A stretch of DNA of 64,000 bases. Source: Panicum virgatum (Eukaryota; Streptophyta; Magnoliopsida; Poales; Poaceae). Positions within the stretch are counted from its first letter, which is position 1. Each line of letters opens with the position of its first letter. The notes beneath the pieces were generated by a model, which saw only the letters and a program-made list of their open reading frames with translations, did not search any database and was not told the DNA's origin. The stretch is taken from assembly GCF_016808335.1 (NCBI RefSeq), contig NC_053149.1:22872451-22936450 (forward strand), read 5' to 3'. Of the stretch, positions 11,408 to 22,070 are shown piece after piece. The translations under genes were made by a program, and so were the position numbers.

Positions 11408-12856
11408 CAGAGTGGGGATGCATATCGAAGAGCCTTGTGACCAAACAGATGCGGAACCAGCTCTCGCGTCTGCACCTCCAATGGCAAAACCTGAACTTTG
11501 GATCGTTCCAGAGGCATCAAACACAGACCCATTGCTGTTAGCCGGGATGCAAATCAAAGCCCCCCTTCAGGGCTTGCAAGGACCATCTCCAGATATTATT
11601 CCTCTCGGCTCGCTGTATTTTGAGTTCAAGCAATATAAGAAGTAAGTATACTTGAATTTAATATTTATTCTCTTCTTTCTTCTTGCAGTCACACTGATTG
11701 ATGACATCATTGCTCTCAGGAAACCTGTTTCAATAGCAGCAGCATCTCCAATGATGACTGCTGCAGTGCCACCCTCCTCAGCTTAAGCCTCACAGCATCC
11801 GACTACTATTGTAGTCCCTGAGCTGAGTACTCGCCCATCTGACAATGTATCTGCCAGTGAAGATAAGATGTATGAAGGTCTTCCCACTCTAGTGGAGCAA
11901 GTAGCCGTTGCTGAATTTGAGGGTGAAGTGCTGAATCAGATACTAGACTTGCAGAAGCAGCTTCAGGTTATTATATCCATCAATGTCTTTGGATGAACAT
12001 TAGAGTTTGTACTGCCATCCTTCTGACTTGTCTTGGTACTTGCCAGTCTTTCTTTGAACTGTTCAAGAAAAACTCAGCGCTGCTGAAACAGGCCAACCAA
12101 CTACTCACCCGCAGAGTCTGCAGAAGCAAAGTTGGCTGAAAAACAAGAGTGCTCGGCCAAGCTCAGAACATGTCATCTGGCTGCTCTTGCTGCCCTCAAG
12201 GAACAGATCGATTCTCTCATGGAGGAGAATGCAAAAATTTTGACTTCTCTGAAAGGTAATCCTTGTTTCTAAGTCATGATATGCTCATCCTGATGATGCT
12301 GATGTAGTCTTGTGTGTTTAAGAGTGTGCTCAAACTGAAACCAGACTCAAGGAACAGCTGACCAACCAGGTGGATCGCTGCAAACACGCTAAAGATCAGC
12401 TGTGCCAAGCTCTTCAAATGGAGGCAGATCTTAAACGTGAATTGGACTCAGAGCAGAACATGCGCAAGGAGACATATTCTCAGCTTTTTACTGGTATGCA
12501 AGAGATCCAAACATTGAATACCTCCCTGGAAAAAGCTGAAGCAGAAAAAGAAGAAATCAAGGTGGCTGCCACCCCAATTCTCAAATTTAGTCTCCAGATT
12601 GTCTGAGAATCAAGCTTCGTCTCCCTTCCTGGATCAACTTAGAGAAGTGCTTGGATTGATCCGAGTATACTGTAAGAAAGCAGCTAGAGTCTGTACTTCA
12701 AGAGTACTCGGAACAGTGAGAGCATACTACCCTGATCTTGATCTGACTCGAGTTGGTGAGGGCAAGCCAAAGGACTGCTCAGCTGAAGACTTTGCCAGTC
12801 ATATTGTTGCAATGGAACCAGTAGCAGATAGTCTGATCGAATCATTGACCTTGTGA
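11404..12856 (+). pseudogene. Diverged second copy of the coiled-coil (retroelement-type) protein
   Basis: Plus-strand relative of the C-terminal half of the 5702-8460 gene. Segment by segment it matches: TDPLLLAGMQIKAPL (11536 region) with TDPLLSTGMQIEVPL, then a GTAAGT donor at 11642. The next exon near 11721 starts KPVSIAA, but its frame is broken by a TAA where the other copy has Glu. Coiled-coil exons follow at about 12050-12260 and 12325-12600. The terminal domain (LIRVYCKKAARV, VGEGKPKDCSAEDF) ends at a TGA at 12854-12856. A further frame change is needed near 12600. It lacks the helicase part. The two copies were roughly head to head before the Helitron inserted. Confidence 0.7.
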
Positions 12857-13640
12857 TGCAATGAACTCTTGAAGTATGGTGAAATATTTGTAAAGTAACT
12901 TATATGCCTTTTTTTTTATGTTTTCTGTATGCGAGTAGACTATCCTCTATGAATTGTCATATGGAATATCTCTCGAGTAGTATATTTTGAATGCAACATT
13001 AAGTACATTTTTCTTGTTGAACATTTTTCATAATTCTGAACATTGCTGGTTTGAACCGAAACGTATCCGAAGCATCCGTTACTTTATGTAGCCACATTGA
13101 CGATATTTTTCTATCCTTGGTGAAATCACCGTCATTAATGAACTGATTTACCATGTGATAGCCACTGCATTGCTTTTGCTTTAATTCTGTGATGTTGTTT
13201 GCAGGTTGCTAGAGCAGGATGTGTCTAAAACACCACTAGAAATAGATTTTAATGTGCATATGTTAGTGTGATAATACAGTTTCACTGTTACATGGGCTGA
13301 TTTAAGTTGTGCTTTCCTTATGTAAAAAGATGGTTTCTTTAGCATTTCTTGAACTGTCAACACCTAAAATGCCACCTATAGTTTTGTATGAACAGATTTC
13401 TGGACGAGTTATGTAGGTGCTTTAGTTGTAGTGCTCATTTTGATAACTACAATTTCATATCATGGTTCACTGGCACACTTTAAAAGCTAAACAGGGAGTT
13501 AAATCAGGTTTTCACATTGCATACGGCTTGTATGAATGTTGTTCAAAAAAAGTTCTCATTTTTGGTTTGTAGAGTTATCCTTACCTGATTTCTGTACAAG
13601 GAATATGTGGAGTCATCTAACAGGCATATATCTAGCTACA
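12857..13640. other. AT-rich intergenic; nothing recognised
   Basis: No gene, RNA or repeat structure could be supported here. Confidence 0.4.
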
Positions 13641-13781
13641 TTCATGCTGTGCATCCCGGAGGCCGGAGCGGAGCTGGACCGACGCCACGCGGACGATGGT
13701 CAAACGCGTCTCTCCTCGGCTTGCGCGCGCCGCGACGGCTCGTGTGACGAGGGACGACGCCGGCCCACACGGCGACCTTGC

Positions 13782-13788
13782 TATAAAA
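13782..13788 (+). promoter_or_regulatory. Probable TATA box of the SINA-like gene
   Basis: tataaaa sits in ctataaaact. It is followed within about 35 bp by a CT-rich, 5'-UTR-like stretch (tctctctccattgcg) and then a plausible leader. The start codon of the SINA-like gene is about 730 bp downstream, so a leader intron (holding a MITE) is implied. Confidence 0.45.
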
Positions 13789-13944
13789 CTACCGTACCCT
13801 GTTGCGCATCATCTCTCTCCATTGCGTCCAGTAGTTCCTCGTGAGGAGGAGGAGGGTTTTCTCCGCTCGCTCCACGAGCTCCATCCATCTCCATAAGGCT
13901 GCTACCCTCGTTTCTTTCTCTCGCCTACTAGTGGCTCGGGTTCG

Positions 13945-14382
13945 TTTTAAATATCCTGCTAAGGTCCTTAGCGGTTACTTTTTCAAAGACTAAGAAAAGG
14001 CTATATCCGGTTATAGTCTTAGCTAACCCATTTAGCTGTTTTGCAAATCAAGTTCACAGTTTTAGAATATTCAGTACATCATCAATTCATCATGTAGAGA
14101 AATAACATAGGACTTCAACTTCATGCTTTCACAAATCTAACACAAAGTTCAGATGATGCAACAACCATAAGTCTAACACAAACGACAGACCGACGAAGAA
14201 ATGAGTTCACGGTTTCACACAAACAAACTGAAAGCATAAATATGATGGTAATTTAGCTGATTTAGCTGGCTAAGAAATGGTAATTTAGCTGATTTAGCTG
14301 GCTATAGCGGGTTATTAGCGGACTATCCTGCTTAGCGCCAAATGGACCTTCTACTAGCGTTTAAATAGCCGGTTATTTAAAA
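13945..14382. mobile_element. MITE-like TIR element in the leader intron
   Basis: It starts ttttaaatatcctgcta and ends tagccggttatttaaaa, an imperfect terminal inverted repeat. The motifs continue inward on both sides (aaggtccttagcg... versus ...cgctaagcagg). Two short direct repeats, ctgatttagctggcta, lie at about 14258 and 14291. I could not find a clear target duplication, so the superfamily is open; hAT or a Tourist-like type are possible. Confidence 0.5.
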
Positions 14383-14515
14383 CCTCCTTAGTGATCTTTG
14401 GATGCTCGATTCTGAAATTTTGCAGTGAAGTTACTTGTTTCTAGCTGCCGTGATTCTTTGGAATTGTGGATAACGCTGATCTACATTTGATTATGCTAAT
14501 GTAGAGAGCTTGACG

Positions 14516-15259
14516 ATGGAGGAACTATGGCAGGCACAAACGGAGAGTCTGCTCGCGGAAGAGGGCCTGATCGCGGATCATGGGAGCCAAGATCCCTTGC
14601 GCGGGACAGCAAGCGTTTGCAACGCATTGGTACCCCACAGCACGGATCATGGGAGGCAAGATCCGGAGCGAGGTGCCGCAAGGGGTGGCGGCGCATTGGT
14701 ACCCCGCAGCGACGCCTTGATCTGGAGGGACCCCTGCCCCAACAGCACCTTTGGGTGCCATACCTACGCCACCCGCATCGAGATGGTCGACCACAGGCGC
14801 GTGTGTCCGTTCTCGCCATGCGGCTGCCCGGAGCGTGGTTGCAGATTCTCGGGCTCGCCGTTGATTCTCTGCTTCCATGTCCTCGCCAAGCACTCCCACA
14901 CCATCCTCAAGTATCGCTATGGCCATGACTTGTGCCTCGACATGGTGCCGGCGCAGCCATGGCAAGTTCTCCGGAGCCAGGACGACGGGAGCGTGTTCCT
15001 CGTGTCGCTGGGCAGGCTCGGCGCGTCCCAATACACATGCACGATCACGCAGCGGCTCTCGGACGGCAGCTACACCGTTATGATGTCGAAGGTGCGCAAC
15101 AGCATGCTATTAGGCGGGTTGCATGCGCCGGAACACGGTATGTTTACGGGAGCGCACCAGGACCTGCTGTTGTCAGGGGAAAGGGTCTCGCTCAGGATAC
15201 GAATCGAGGTGCCATTCACAATGCGGCCAACAGTTGAAGCGAGGCAAGCCCGATCGTGA
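14516..15259 (+). CDS. SINA-like protein (SIAH zinc finger plus TRAF-like domain, no RING)
   Basis: The 247-residue frame starts at ATG 14516, just after a likely intron end (tgctaatgtag). A SIAH-type zinc finger is visible: CPNSTFGC (C-x6-C), H after 11 residues and C after 3, then CPERGC with a later H-x4-H. The rest resembles the TRAF-like substrate-binding domain of grass SINA-like E3 ligases. The usual N-terminal RING (CPICxxxL) is absent. In its place, 14573-14641 and 14642-14710 form a ~69 bp tandem duplication encoding two DHGxQDP...ALVP units. Without a RING it could bind substrates or dimerise but probably not recruit an E2. It could also be a truncated paralogue. The frame is intact and GC-rich, so expression is plausible. 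Confidence 0.75.
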   Translation: MEELWQAQTESLLAEEGLIADHGSQDPLRGTASVCNALVPHSTDHGRQDPERGAARGGGALVPRSDALIWRDPCPNSTFGCHTYATRIEMVDHRRVCPFSPCGCPERGCRFSGSPLILCFHVLAKHSHTILKYRYGHDLCLDMVPAQPWQVLRSQDDGSVFLVSLGRLGASQYTCTITQRLSDGSYTVMMSKVRNSMLLGGLHAPEHGMFTGAHQDLLLSGERVSLRIRIEVPFTMRPTVEARQARS

Positions 15260-16780
15260 CTTGCTCTTTGATGTAATCTGCTTGTTATTGTCTCCTTCCC
15301 TGGAAGTCGTCTTCCTCGAGCAGATCCTTGTGTTTATTTTAGCTCTGAATATTGCTGAAATCGTTGTGTTTATTTTTGCATTCAGAGTTTCAGTGTATTT
15401 GCTTGAACCTGGCATCTTTGAGTCCAAATATTTCCAAATTTCATCACTGAACATTGAAATATCTCAAAATAAAAGTTGTAGAGGGTTCATCCAGCTACCT
15501 TTTTGTGTTATGCACTTTTCTTGAATCAAGCTCTAACTTGTTCAAAAACAGCTCTGAACATTGCTATATACTTCAATTTCAGACTGAACTCTGCTGAACC
15601 AGATCTTTGCAGTGTACTTATCTCCAAAATTTTCTACTGTGCATCTAAATCTCCCAAAAAAAAGGTTGTAGATGTGACATTATCTACATCTTTCATTTCA
15701 TGCACTTTTGCTAATTCCACCTCTAAGCTTTCCAAAAATTGCTCTGAATAAATAGGGTGCAGGCTGTTTTTCAGAGTTTTCAGCAATATCCTTCATTCTG
15801 ATTGTCTTTGAGTCCAAATTTAAGTACCTTGTTAACTGTTACCACGAAAACAAAATGATACCTTTGCAAAGCCTGAACATCCAGGTGTCCATTTGAATAC
15901 TTGTCATCCAAGGTTGCTACACAAAATATCACTTTATTGGTGCTCAAAGTCCACCATTTTCCCACTGAAACTTCTGAACTTAGATATTTCTGTCTTTAGC
16001 TGAACTTAGAAAATTCTGGAGCAGTTTTAACTCAACAACTCGAATCTCCTTACCGAGTTATCCAAAGTACTCGAATTCGGTGCCATTGGAAAGTAGACTT
16101 CAAGACGCTTCCAACAGTATAGGGTACTCATGGTGAAACCTTCAGGATTGGTACAGTTCTTGCCTTGAATCACGAAATCTGGAGCAGTTCTGAAGCAGTC
16201 TTCACTAAACTACTCGAATCTCCTTACTGAGTTATCCAAAGTACTGATAGTTCGTTATTTCACTAAGGATAGATGAATGCCGTGGATATGTGGCTACGCA
16301 CCATAACTGAGGCCAAGCGTCCTTCATTGTAGGAATGCTGTCATAGTATCTGCGTAGTTGACACGCTTCTAATATATAGCAAAAGAGGAGCGACCTGATC
16401 TCCTTTTAGAGCATTCATTTTTTGCCATATGTAGAGGACATGCCAGAGACATGGTAGCATATTTTGCAGATTATCAATTAACCGATGTCTAGTGGTGGAA
16501 TATTTAACCTATATAAATATATAATATACTACATGTTTAATCATGGTTTGATTCTACATTTTTATCATGTGGGGCGTTGTGCATTTTCATATAGGGATCA
16601 ACTGATGATGCTGGCACCATAATTGTTAAATTCCAGCATAAGCAATATGTTAGTTTTTTTTTATTCTTTGAAGGTACTTACTAGACATTTCTAAGGTACT
16701 ACAGTTGCTGGTATCATTGGTGTCAGTCTTTGTTGTTAGAGCAGGAGTTGTATTAAACTAGGACCAGAACAATTAGACTA
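15260..16780. repeat. Repetitive AT-rich region, retroelement-like
   Basis: There is no gene. Phrases such as 'ctgaacattgaaatatctc' and 'ccaaaatt' recur with variation. A 34-nt motif (actcgaatctccttac...) occurs at 16038-16071 and again at 16212-16245 with one mismatch, each preceded by tctggagcagtt. The 50-nt stretch 15850-15899 is an exact inverted copy of 11358-11407. The texture suggests old LTR sequence, but I could not find LTR ends or a target duplication. Confidence 0.4.
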
Positions 16781-17163
16781 GATCACTCACCTGCCATCAC
16801 GTCGGCCCACAACAGCCCACGGGAGGGAGCCGGCCCACCAAAGCCCACGGGAGGGGCTTCTTCTTCCCCGCGCCGCGGCGATTACCCCTTTTCTAAGACC
16901 GTCCACAGCGATAGGAGGAAATGGAAGAGTAAATCTACTGTTTGGCACTGTAGATGCACTGTTTGGCACTGTAGACTGAGAGAGCGTGGGAAACGAGGCA
17001 AGAGCAAATTTGCTCTTGCTCTTGCCATTGTGGACAGCCTAAGGCCGGCGGCGATTACTCCTACCCAAGGCACATCATTTGCGCAATCGCAAAAAGTCCA
17101 ACCCCCAAAATCTTCCCAACCGGAGGCGACCCAAGGAAGAGAGAAGCCGCCGCAGCCGAAGTC

Positions 17164-17417
17164 ATGTCGGGGGGAGTCGCTCGCGGCCGCCTCGCCCAGG
17201 AGCGCAAGGACTGGCGCAAGACCCACCCGCATGTACAACCTCGATTCTCCCTCCCTCCACCCGATTACTCCAATCTGCATATCGGTATGTATCGAGGTTG
17301 GCTGGAGTGATCTGTTTGTGCTGTGTCGCACAGGGTTTCGCCGCGAAGCCGGAGACGCTGCCCGACGGGACGCGAAACCTGATAATATGGCACTGCACCA
17401 TCCCCGGGAAGCAAGGG
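17164..17417 (+). pseudogene. SCE1: 5' fragment of SUMO-conjugating enzyme (SCE1/UBC9), exons 1-2
   Basis: Exon 1 (17164-17232) encodes MSGGVARGRLAQERKDWRKT plus HPH. The intron is 17233-17333 (gtacaa...gcacag). Exon 2 (17334-17417) encodes GFAAKPETLPDGT and NLIIWHCTIPGKQG, followed by a GTAAGC donor. This is the conserved N-terminus of plant UBC9, which transfers SUMO to substrates. The family has about 160 residues. Here only the first 51 are present, and exon 3 (TDWEGGYFPL...) and the exon with the catalytic Cys are not found downstream. Instead a CACTA element begins within the next intron. A GC-rich upstream region looks promoter/5'UTR-like. It is either a truncated copy or a gene split by a CACTA whose far side has lost the remaining exons. 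Confidence 0.8.
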
Positions 17418-17642
17418 GTAAGCGAAACCCTAGGCCTCACATTAAGCGCTAGATTGGGATAGTTTTTGGTCAGATCCCTCGCCTGGTGAACATCTAAGAT
17501 TTGTGCATTATGTTTATTTATGTAGCCTAGCATCCGGTCTCTACTGTGGCATACTGGCATCCAGTTCCATTATGTGTGGCTTGGGTTTCAGATTTTGATT
17601 TTCAGTTCCATAATAATGAATTTTCGCTTCATACACAACCAA

Positions 17643-17742
17643 GGAGGAAGGTTGTATATACAGAGTGTCATAAGTCAGGTACTATAGCCACTGGAGGAAG
17701 GTTGTATATACAGAGTGTCACAGGCCAGGTACTATAGCCACT
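17643..17742 (-). repeat. 50 bp tandem duplication inside TNP2
   Basis: Two adjacent 50 bp copies (17643-17692, 17693-17742) differ at four positions. 50 is not divisible by three, so the duplication shifts the transposase frame. Confidence 0.9.
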
Positions 17743-18249
17743 GTTCTGCTCACCGAAAGGATTCATGACATCTATACTTAAGCCGAACCTTATATTCCTC
17801 GCATCATTTGCAAATGTTGGGAATGTTCTGTCCACCTTTCTCCACTGCAACCCATCAGCGGGTGTATCAACATATTGTCTTGCTTACGTTCTTCTTTGTG
17901 CCATCGCATCAATTTAGCATTTGTTTTGTTCATGAATAAATGTTTCAGACGTGGTATTAGAGGGAAATACCACATTACCTTGGTAGGCATTCTCTTCTTG
18001 ACACGCATCCCCTCAATGTCGCCCGGATCATCTCAAGGGATCTTATACCGGCATGTGTTGCATACAGGACATGAATCCAAATTTTCATACTCACCTCGAT
18101 ATAGGATGCAGTCATTAGGACAAGTATGTATCTTCTGTGCCTCTAATTCTAAAGGACAAACAACCTTTTTTGCCTCGTATGTTGTCTTCGACCCTCAGAG
18201 AGTAAGTTTTTTATAAGTTTCAGCAACTCTTCGAATCCCTTGTCAGACA

Positions 18250-18343
18250 AACCATTTGATGTCTTTCATTGCAACAATTCCAATGTGGTACCCAACAACC
18301 ATTTGATGTCTTTCATTGCAACAATTCCAATGTGGTACCCAAC
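18250..18343 (-). repeat. 47 bp tandem duplication inside TNP2
   Basis: Identical adjacent copies lie at 18250-18296 and 18297-18343, starting aaccatttgatgtctttcat. The length also shifts the transposase frame. Confidence 0.9.
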
Positions 18344-19816
18344 TTCTTTTGGCCTTGTTTGCAATCTGGGTACAACAATATTGTGTAGTCCTCCAACATA
18401 TGCTTTAGATCTCTCGATTCTTTTTCTATTTCGCAAACTTCCTCAGCTTCGCGCAGCATTTGACCCAGATCATCTTCTACAAAGTGTCCTTCAGCATCTT
18501 CCTCAGGCTCACCGATTGTAGTGTCTTCAAAGAAGGCATCATGGTAATTGTGCTCAAAGTGAGGAACAAAATCATCTTCTTCACCATCCTCCAAAATAAT
18601 CCCTCTTTCTCCATGCTCGGCCCAAACATTATAGTTCACCATGAAACCATTGCGGAACAAGTGACTGTGAATCATTCATGTTGAAGAATAATCCTTCTCG
18701 TTCTTACACAATTGGCATGGACAACGAAAGAAACCTCCACGCTTGTGTTTCTTGGCCACATGAATGTATTCATGCAGGCTATTAATAAACTCCATTGAAC
18801 AGTCGGCGTTATACATCTATTGCCGACTAATCTGAAAAAACAATGAGTAAATCAACAAATATCCATCACATACCATAATTAATTAAAATGTCTAAATTAT
18901 CTATTCTACAATATGATTAATTATTAGATCTAAATTATCCAAAACACAACATGATTAATTAAAATGTCTACAGTACAATATTGTAGATTTAATTTTAATT
19001 GCAGATTTAATTATAGTAGAATAATAAATTAAATGTTTTGCTAACCACATCTAAAAAATAGCACATCTATAAATAATATCAAACTAACCAAATTGCTAAC
19101 TATATCTAAATAAATAATTAACTTATGCCTAATAATTTATATAACAATATCAACTAATTATCACATTTATAACAATCAATATAACAACTATAAACTAAAT
19201 TAAAGGCTAACTACATCTAACAATATTTATCACATGTATAAACTAAATCAAGTGCTAACTACATCTTAAAAATTAATTTCCTAAAGCAAGAAGAAAAAAA
19301 TACTAACCTCTTAAACAAAAAAATTGCAAAAATTCCCCTCCCCTCCCATCACTCGGCTACCATGAACAGTGAGTTCAGGACAGCTTCGAGGGGGGAGGGG
19401 TGGGGGTATTTATAGGTGAGGACCAAAGGCACCGGTTGGAGCCAATGACCCGGTGCAAAATGTTGCGCATCAGCACCAGGTCATAGAACCAACTGGTGCC
19501 TTTGCCGTGGGCACAAGGCGGCACCGGGTCGTGGCATGACCTGGTGCCAATGACTGTAAAATAGGCACCGGTCAATGTCACAAACCGATGCTTTTGTCGC
19601 CTTCTCTATTTGTTACCGGTTTGTGGCACGACCCGGTGCCCATGTTGAAGCATTGGAACTGGGTCATGCCACGACCCGGTACCCAATATCCAGTGCCGGG
19701 CTCGTACAGGTCACGAGTACCGGTTGCAACAGCAGCCGGTGCTGGTGCCTCACATTAGTACCGGTTGAAACAACAACTGGTATTTTTGGCCGGGACTCTG
19801 TTTTCTAGTAGTGTTG

Positions 19817-21257
19817 TATTCAAAATGTATCAGACGTGACTATGAATCAATGATTTTGACGATTGTATATGTCATTGTAAGCTGCCAAGTGAATGACAAA
19901 TGGTCCAGCACATTCATTTCATTAAAATGACACATGTTTTCAAGAACGTGGGGGGCGCAGGTCTCCTAGCGCTCGTCCGCCTGAGCCAGGTGTGCTCGGC
20001 GTGGGGGCGCAGGTCTCCCAGCGCTCAGCCGCCGGAGCTAGGCATGGCGTGGGAGCCAGGTCTCGGCGTAGGGGTAGGGAGGGGGGGCTCGCCGAGGAGG
20101 CGAGCAGAAGGGAGGGGGGCTCGCCGGGGAGTGAGTGCTTGAGCAAGAGCCAGCACAGCAAGAGCAGGCGCTCGATCTGTTCTGTATCTGGCACTTTGAC
20201 TCCGTTCCGTCGAAGAGAAAGGAAAAGGAAAGAGACGGGAGTAGAAGGTTAAGAAATTTAACAAAGACCTTTGAATGGCATTCCAACGGCCGGGTCCGGG
20301 TATGATGTGTTTCATAATGGCATGTTGGTGAAACCCTCTTCTACCATCACATTTTTTCGAAACCCACTTTGCATGATGGCCAGAATCCAAAAAGCTCCTC
20401 TGCCGCCTGCCGCCTGCCCATGGTTCGTTGCCTCGCCTCCAAGCCGGGGCCTCTCACACCGGTGCCGCCTCCGGTCTGGTGCCTCCGCGCCGCGGCCGGC
20501 CGCCTTCCTGAGGTCTGGCACCACCCACCGCCTCTTATGGTCCGGACCCTCCACGGCTCCATGCGTGCGCATCTCGAGTGCGGGGCCTCCACACCGGCGC
20601 GACTAGAGTTTGGTCTGGCTGCACTGCCGGCCACTACCTCCACACACAGACGACGCCCCCAGGCCCCTGTGCCACGTCCCTCGAAGCCCGACCCCGAGCG
20701 CTCCCTGGAACTCTTTCTGTGAATCCCGCTCGCTGAGGAGGTGGGTATCCATAGGTACAGCAAAAAAAAAAAAGCTATACGCATCAATTTCTCTATTCCC
20801 GTTCAAGGATTCTTGGATGGTATTGTTCTCTTTACCTCGTTCTGAATGTGCTGTGATACTGATCTGTTCATATATTTCATTTGAAGGATCTCTACGAGTT
20901 AGTTGCAGTAGCTTTGTGCAATTTGCATTGACGGGGTTCGATAAAAGGCCTGTTTGAAGTGACTGAACCTGTCAGAATCACCGTTGTAAGTATGCTTTTC
21001 TATGTGAGAAGTGATAGTAATAACAATAATACACTTTGATGTCTATACGCATGTGATTGTTAGAAGAAAAACTTGCTGTTTTAATTCTCATTGTCAGCAA
21101 CACTGACGTAAGTTGTATTGCTTCTCTGCAAGGTTAGAATAATGGGCTGAATTTCGATGCAGCTAATAACTGCGTTCAGTCAGCTTTGTGAGGATGGAGG
21201 ACCTATTTTTCAAGCAAGGTATGGCTACTCCCCCTCCTTGTATCAATTTTCTTTTTA
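19817..21257. other. GC-rich then AT-rich region; no gene recognised
   Basis: 19940-20740 is GC-rich and contains a short direct repeat, gtgggggcgcaggtctcc (about 19997 and, slightly changed, 19948). It looks like promoter or leader sequence. 20880-21220 has exon-like patches (for example LCEDGGPIFQAR before a gtatgg at about 21219). I do not recognise a protein. Confidence 0.3.
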
Positions 21258-22061
21258 GAGCAAAGTGCGTCACTGGTCCCTAAACTTGTTCGACTGTGTC
21301 ATCCCGGTCTCTAAACTCATAAATCGATCGTTTAGGTCATCAAACTTGTTTGGCTGTGTCATTCCGGTCCCTAAACTTATAAACCATCTGTTTAGATCCT
21401 CAAACTTATCCAGTCGTGTCATCACAGTCCCTAAATTTGGTTTTGAGTCTTATCTAAGTCCAAACCGAACGATCTAAAACCTCTATATCAAAAAATAATT
21501 TATAATTTTTTCATATAAATTTGAATGAAGACAAACTTTATATCAAAATTGTATCTCTCGACGCGATCTACAACTTTGCAGTTGAAAAGTTTTTTGAATT
21601 AAAATTGTTTAAAGTCTCAAAATGTAATTTTAACTTTTAAATTTCAAAATCTATAAACTTACAACAATATTTTGAGACCCTAAACAGTTTTAATTTAAAA
21701 ATATTTCAACTACAAAATTGTAGATTACGTCGAGGGCTACCATTTTGATATAAAGTTTATCTTCATTCAAATTCATATGAAGAAGTTATGAATTATTGTT
21801 TGATATATAGATTTTAGATTGCCTTGTTTTGACCCATATGAGACTCAAAATCAAGTTTAGGGACAGGAATGACATGTTTGAACAAATTTGAGGATGTAAA
21901 CGTTTGATGTTCTAGTTTAGAGACCGGGATGACATAGTGGAACAAGTTTATGGACCGAGATGACACAGATGGACAAGTTTGAGGACCTGAACGGTCGATT
22001 TGTGAGTTGTACCGGGATGACACAGTGACACAAGTTTAGGGACCGGTGATAGACTTTACTC
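21258..22061. mobile_element. MULE-type MITE with long terminal inverted repeats
   Basis: It begins gagcaaagtgcgtcactggt and ends with an inverted relative (ccggtgatagactttactc). It is flanked by a perfect 9 bp duplication TTCTTTTTA (21249-21257 and 22062-22070), the length made by Mutator-like transposases. The 804 bp element is nearly a full palindrome. Each arm has several copies of a phrase like gtgtcatcccggtccctaaact, and a centre holds mirrored AT-rich sequence. It encodes no protein. Confidence 0.9.
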
Positions 22062-22070
22062 TTCTTTTTA

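Larger units (their letters stand above)
17600..19813 (-). mobile_element. CACTA (En/Spm) element, one end preserved, with TNP2 transposase remnant
   Basis: The right end carries the CACTA terminus, minus strand CACTACTAGAAAACAGAG at 19813, followed by ttg. Subterminal sequence 19430-19780 is packed with repeated accggt and cccggtgc motifs, as in CACTA elements. Minus-strand remnants of TNP2 transposase occur in order: the N-terminal transposase-associated domain (about 18830-18680, with FFRCPCQLCKNEKDY), an acidic linker, LMRWHKEERKQDNMLIHP (about 17900), DARNIRFGLSIDVMNPFGEQ (about 17780) and TWPVTLCIYNLPPW (about 17640). Stops and frameshifts break it, and the left terminus is missing near 17600. 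It interrupts the SCE1 fragment. Confidence 0.8.

Noticed and set aside
15260..16780. Solo LTR
   Set aside because: The texture is LTR-like but no TG...CA ends with a target duplication could be located.
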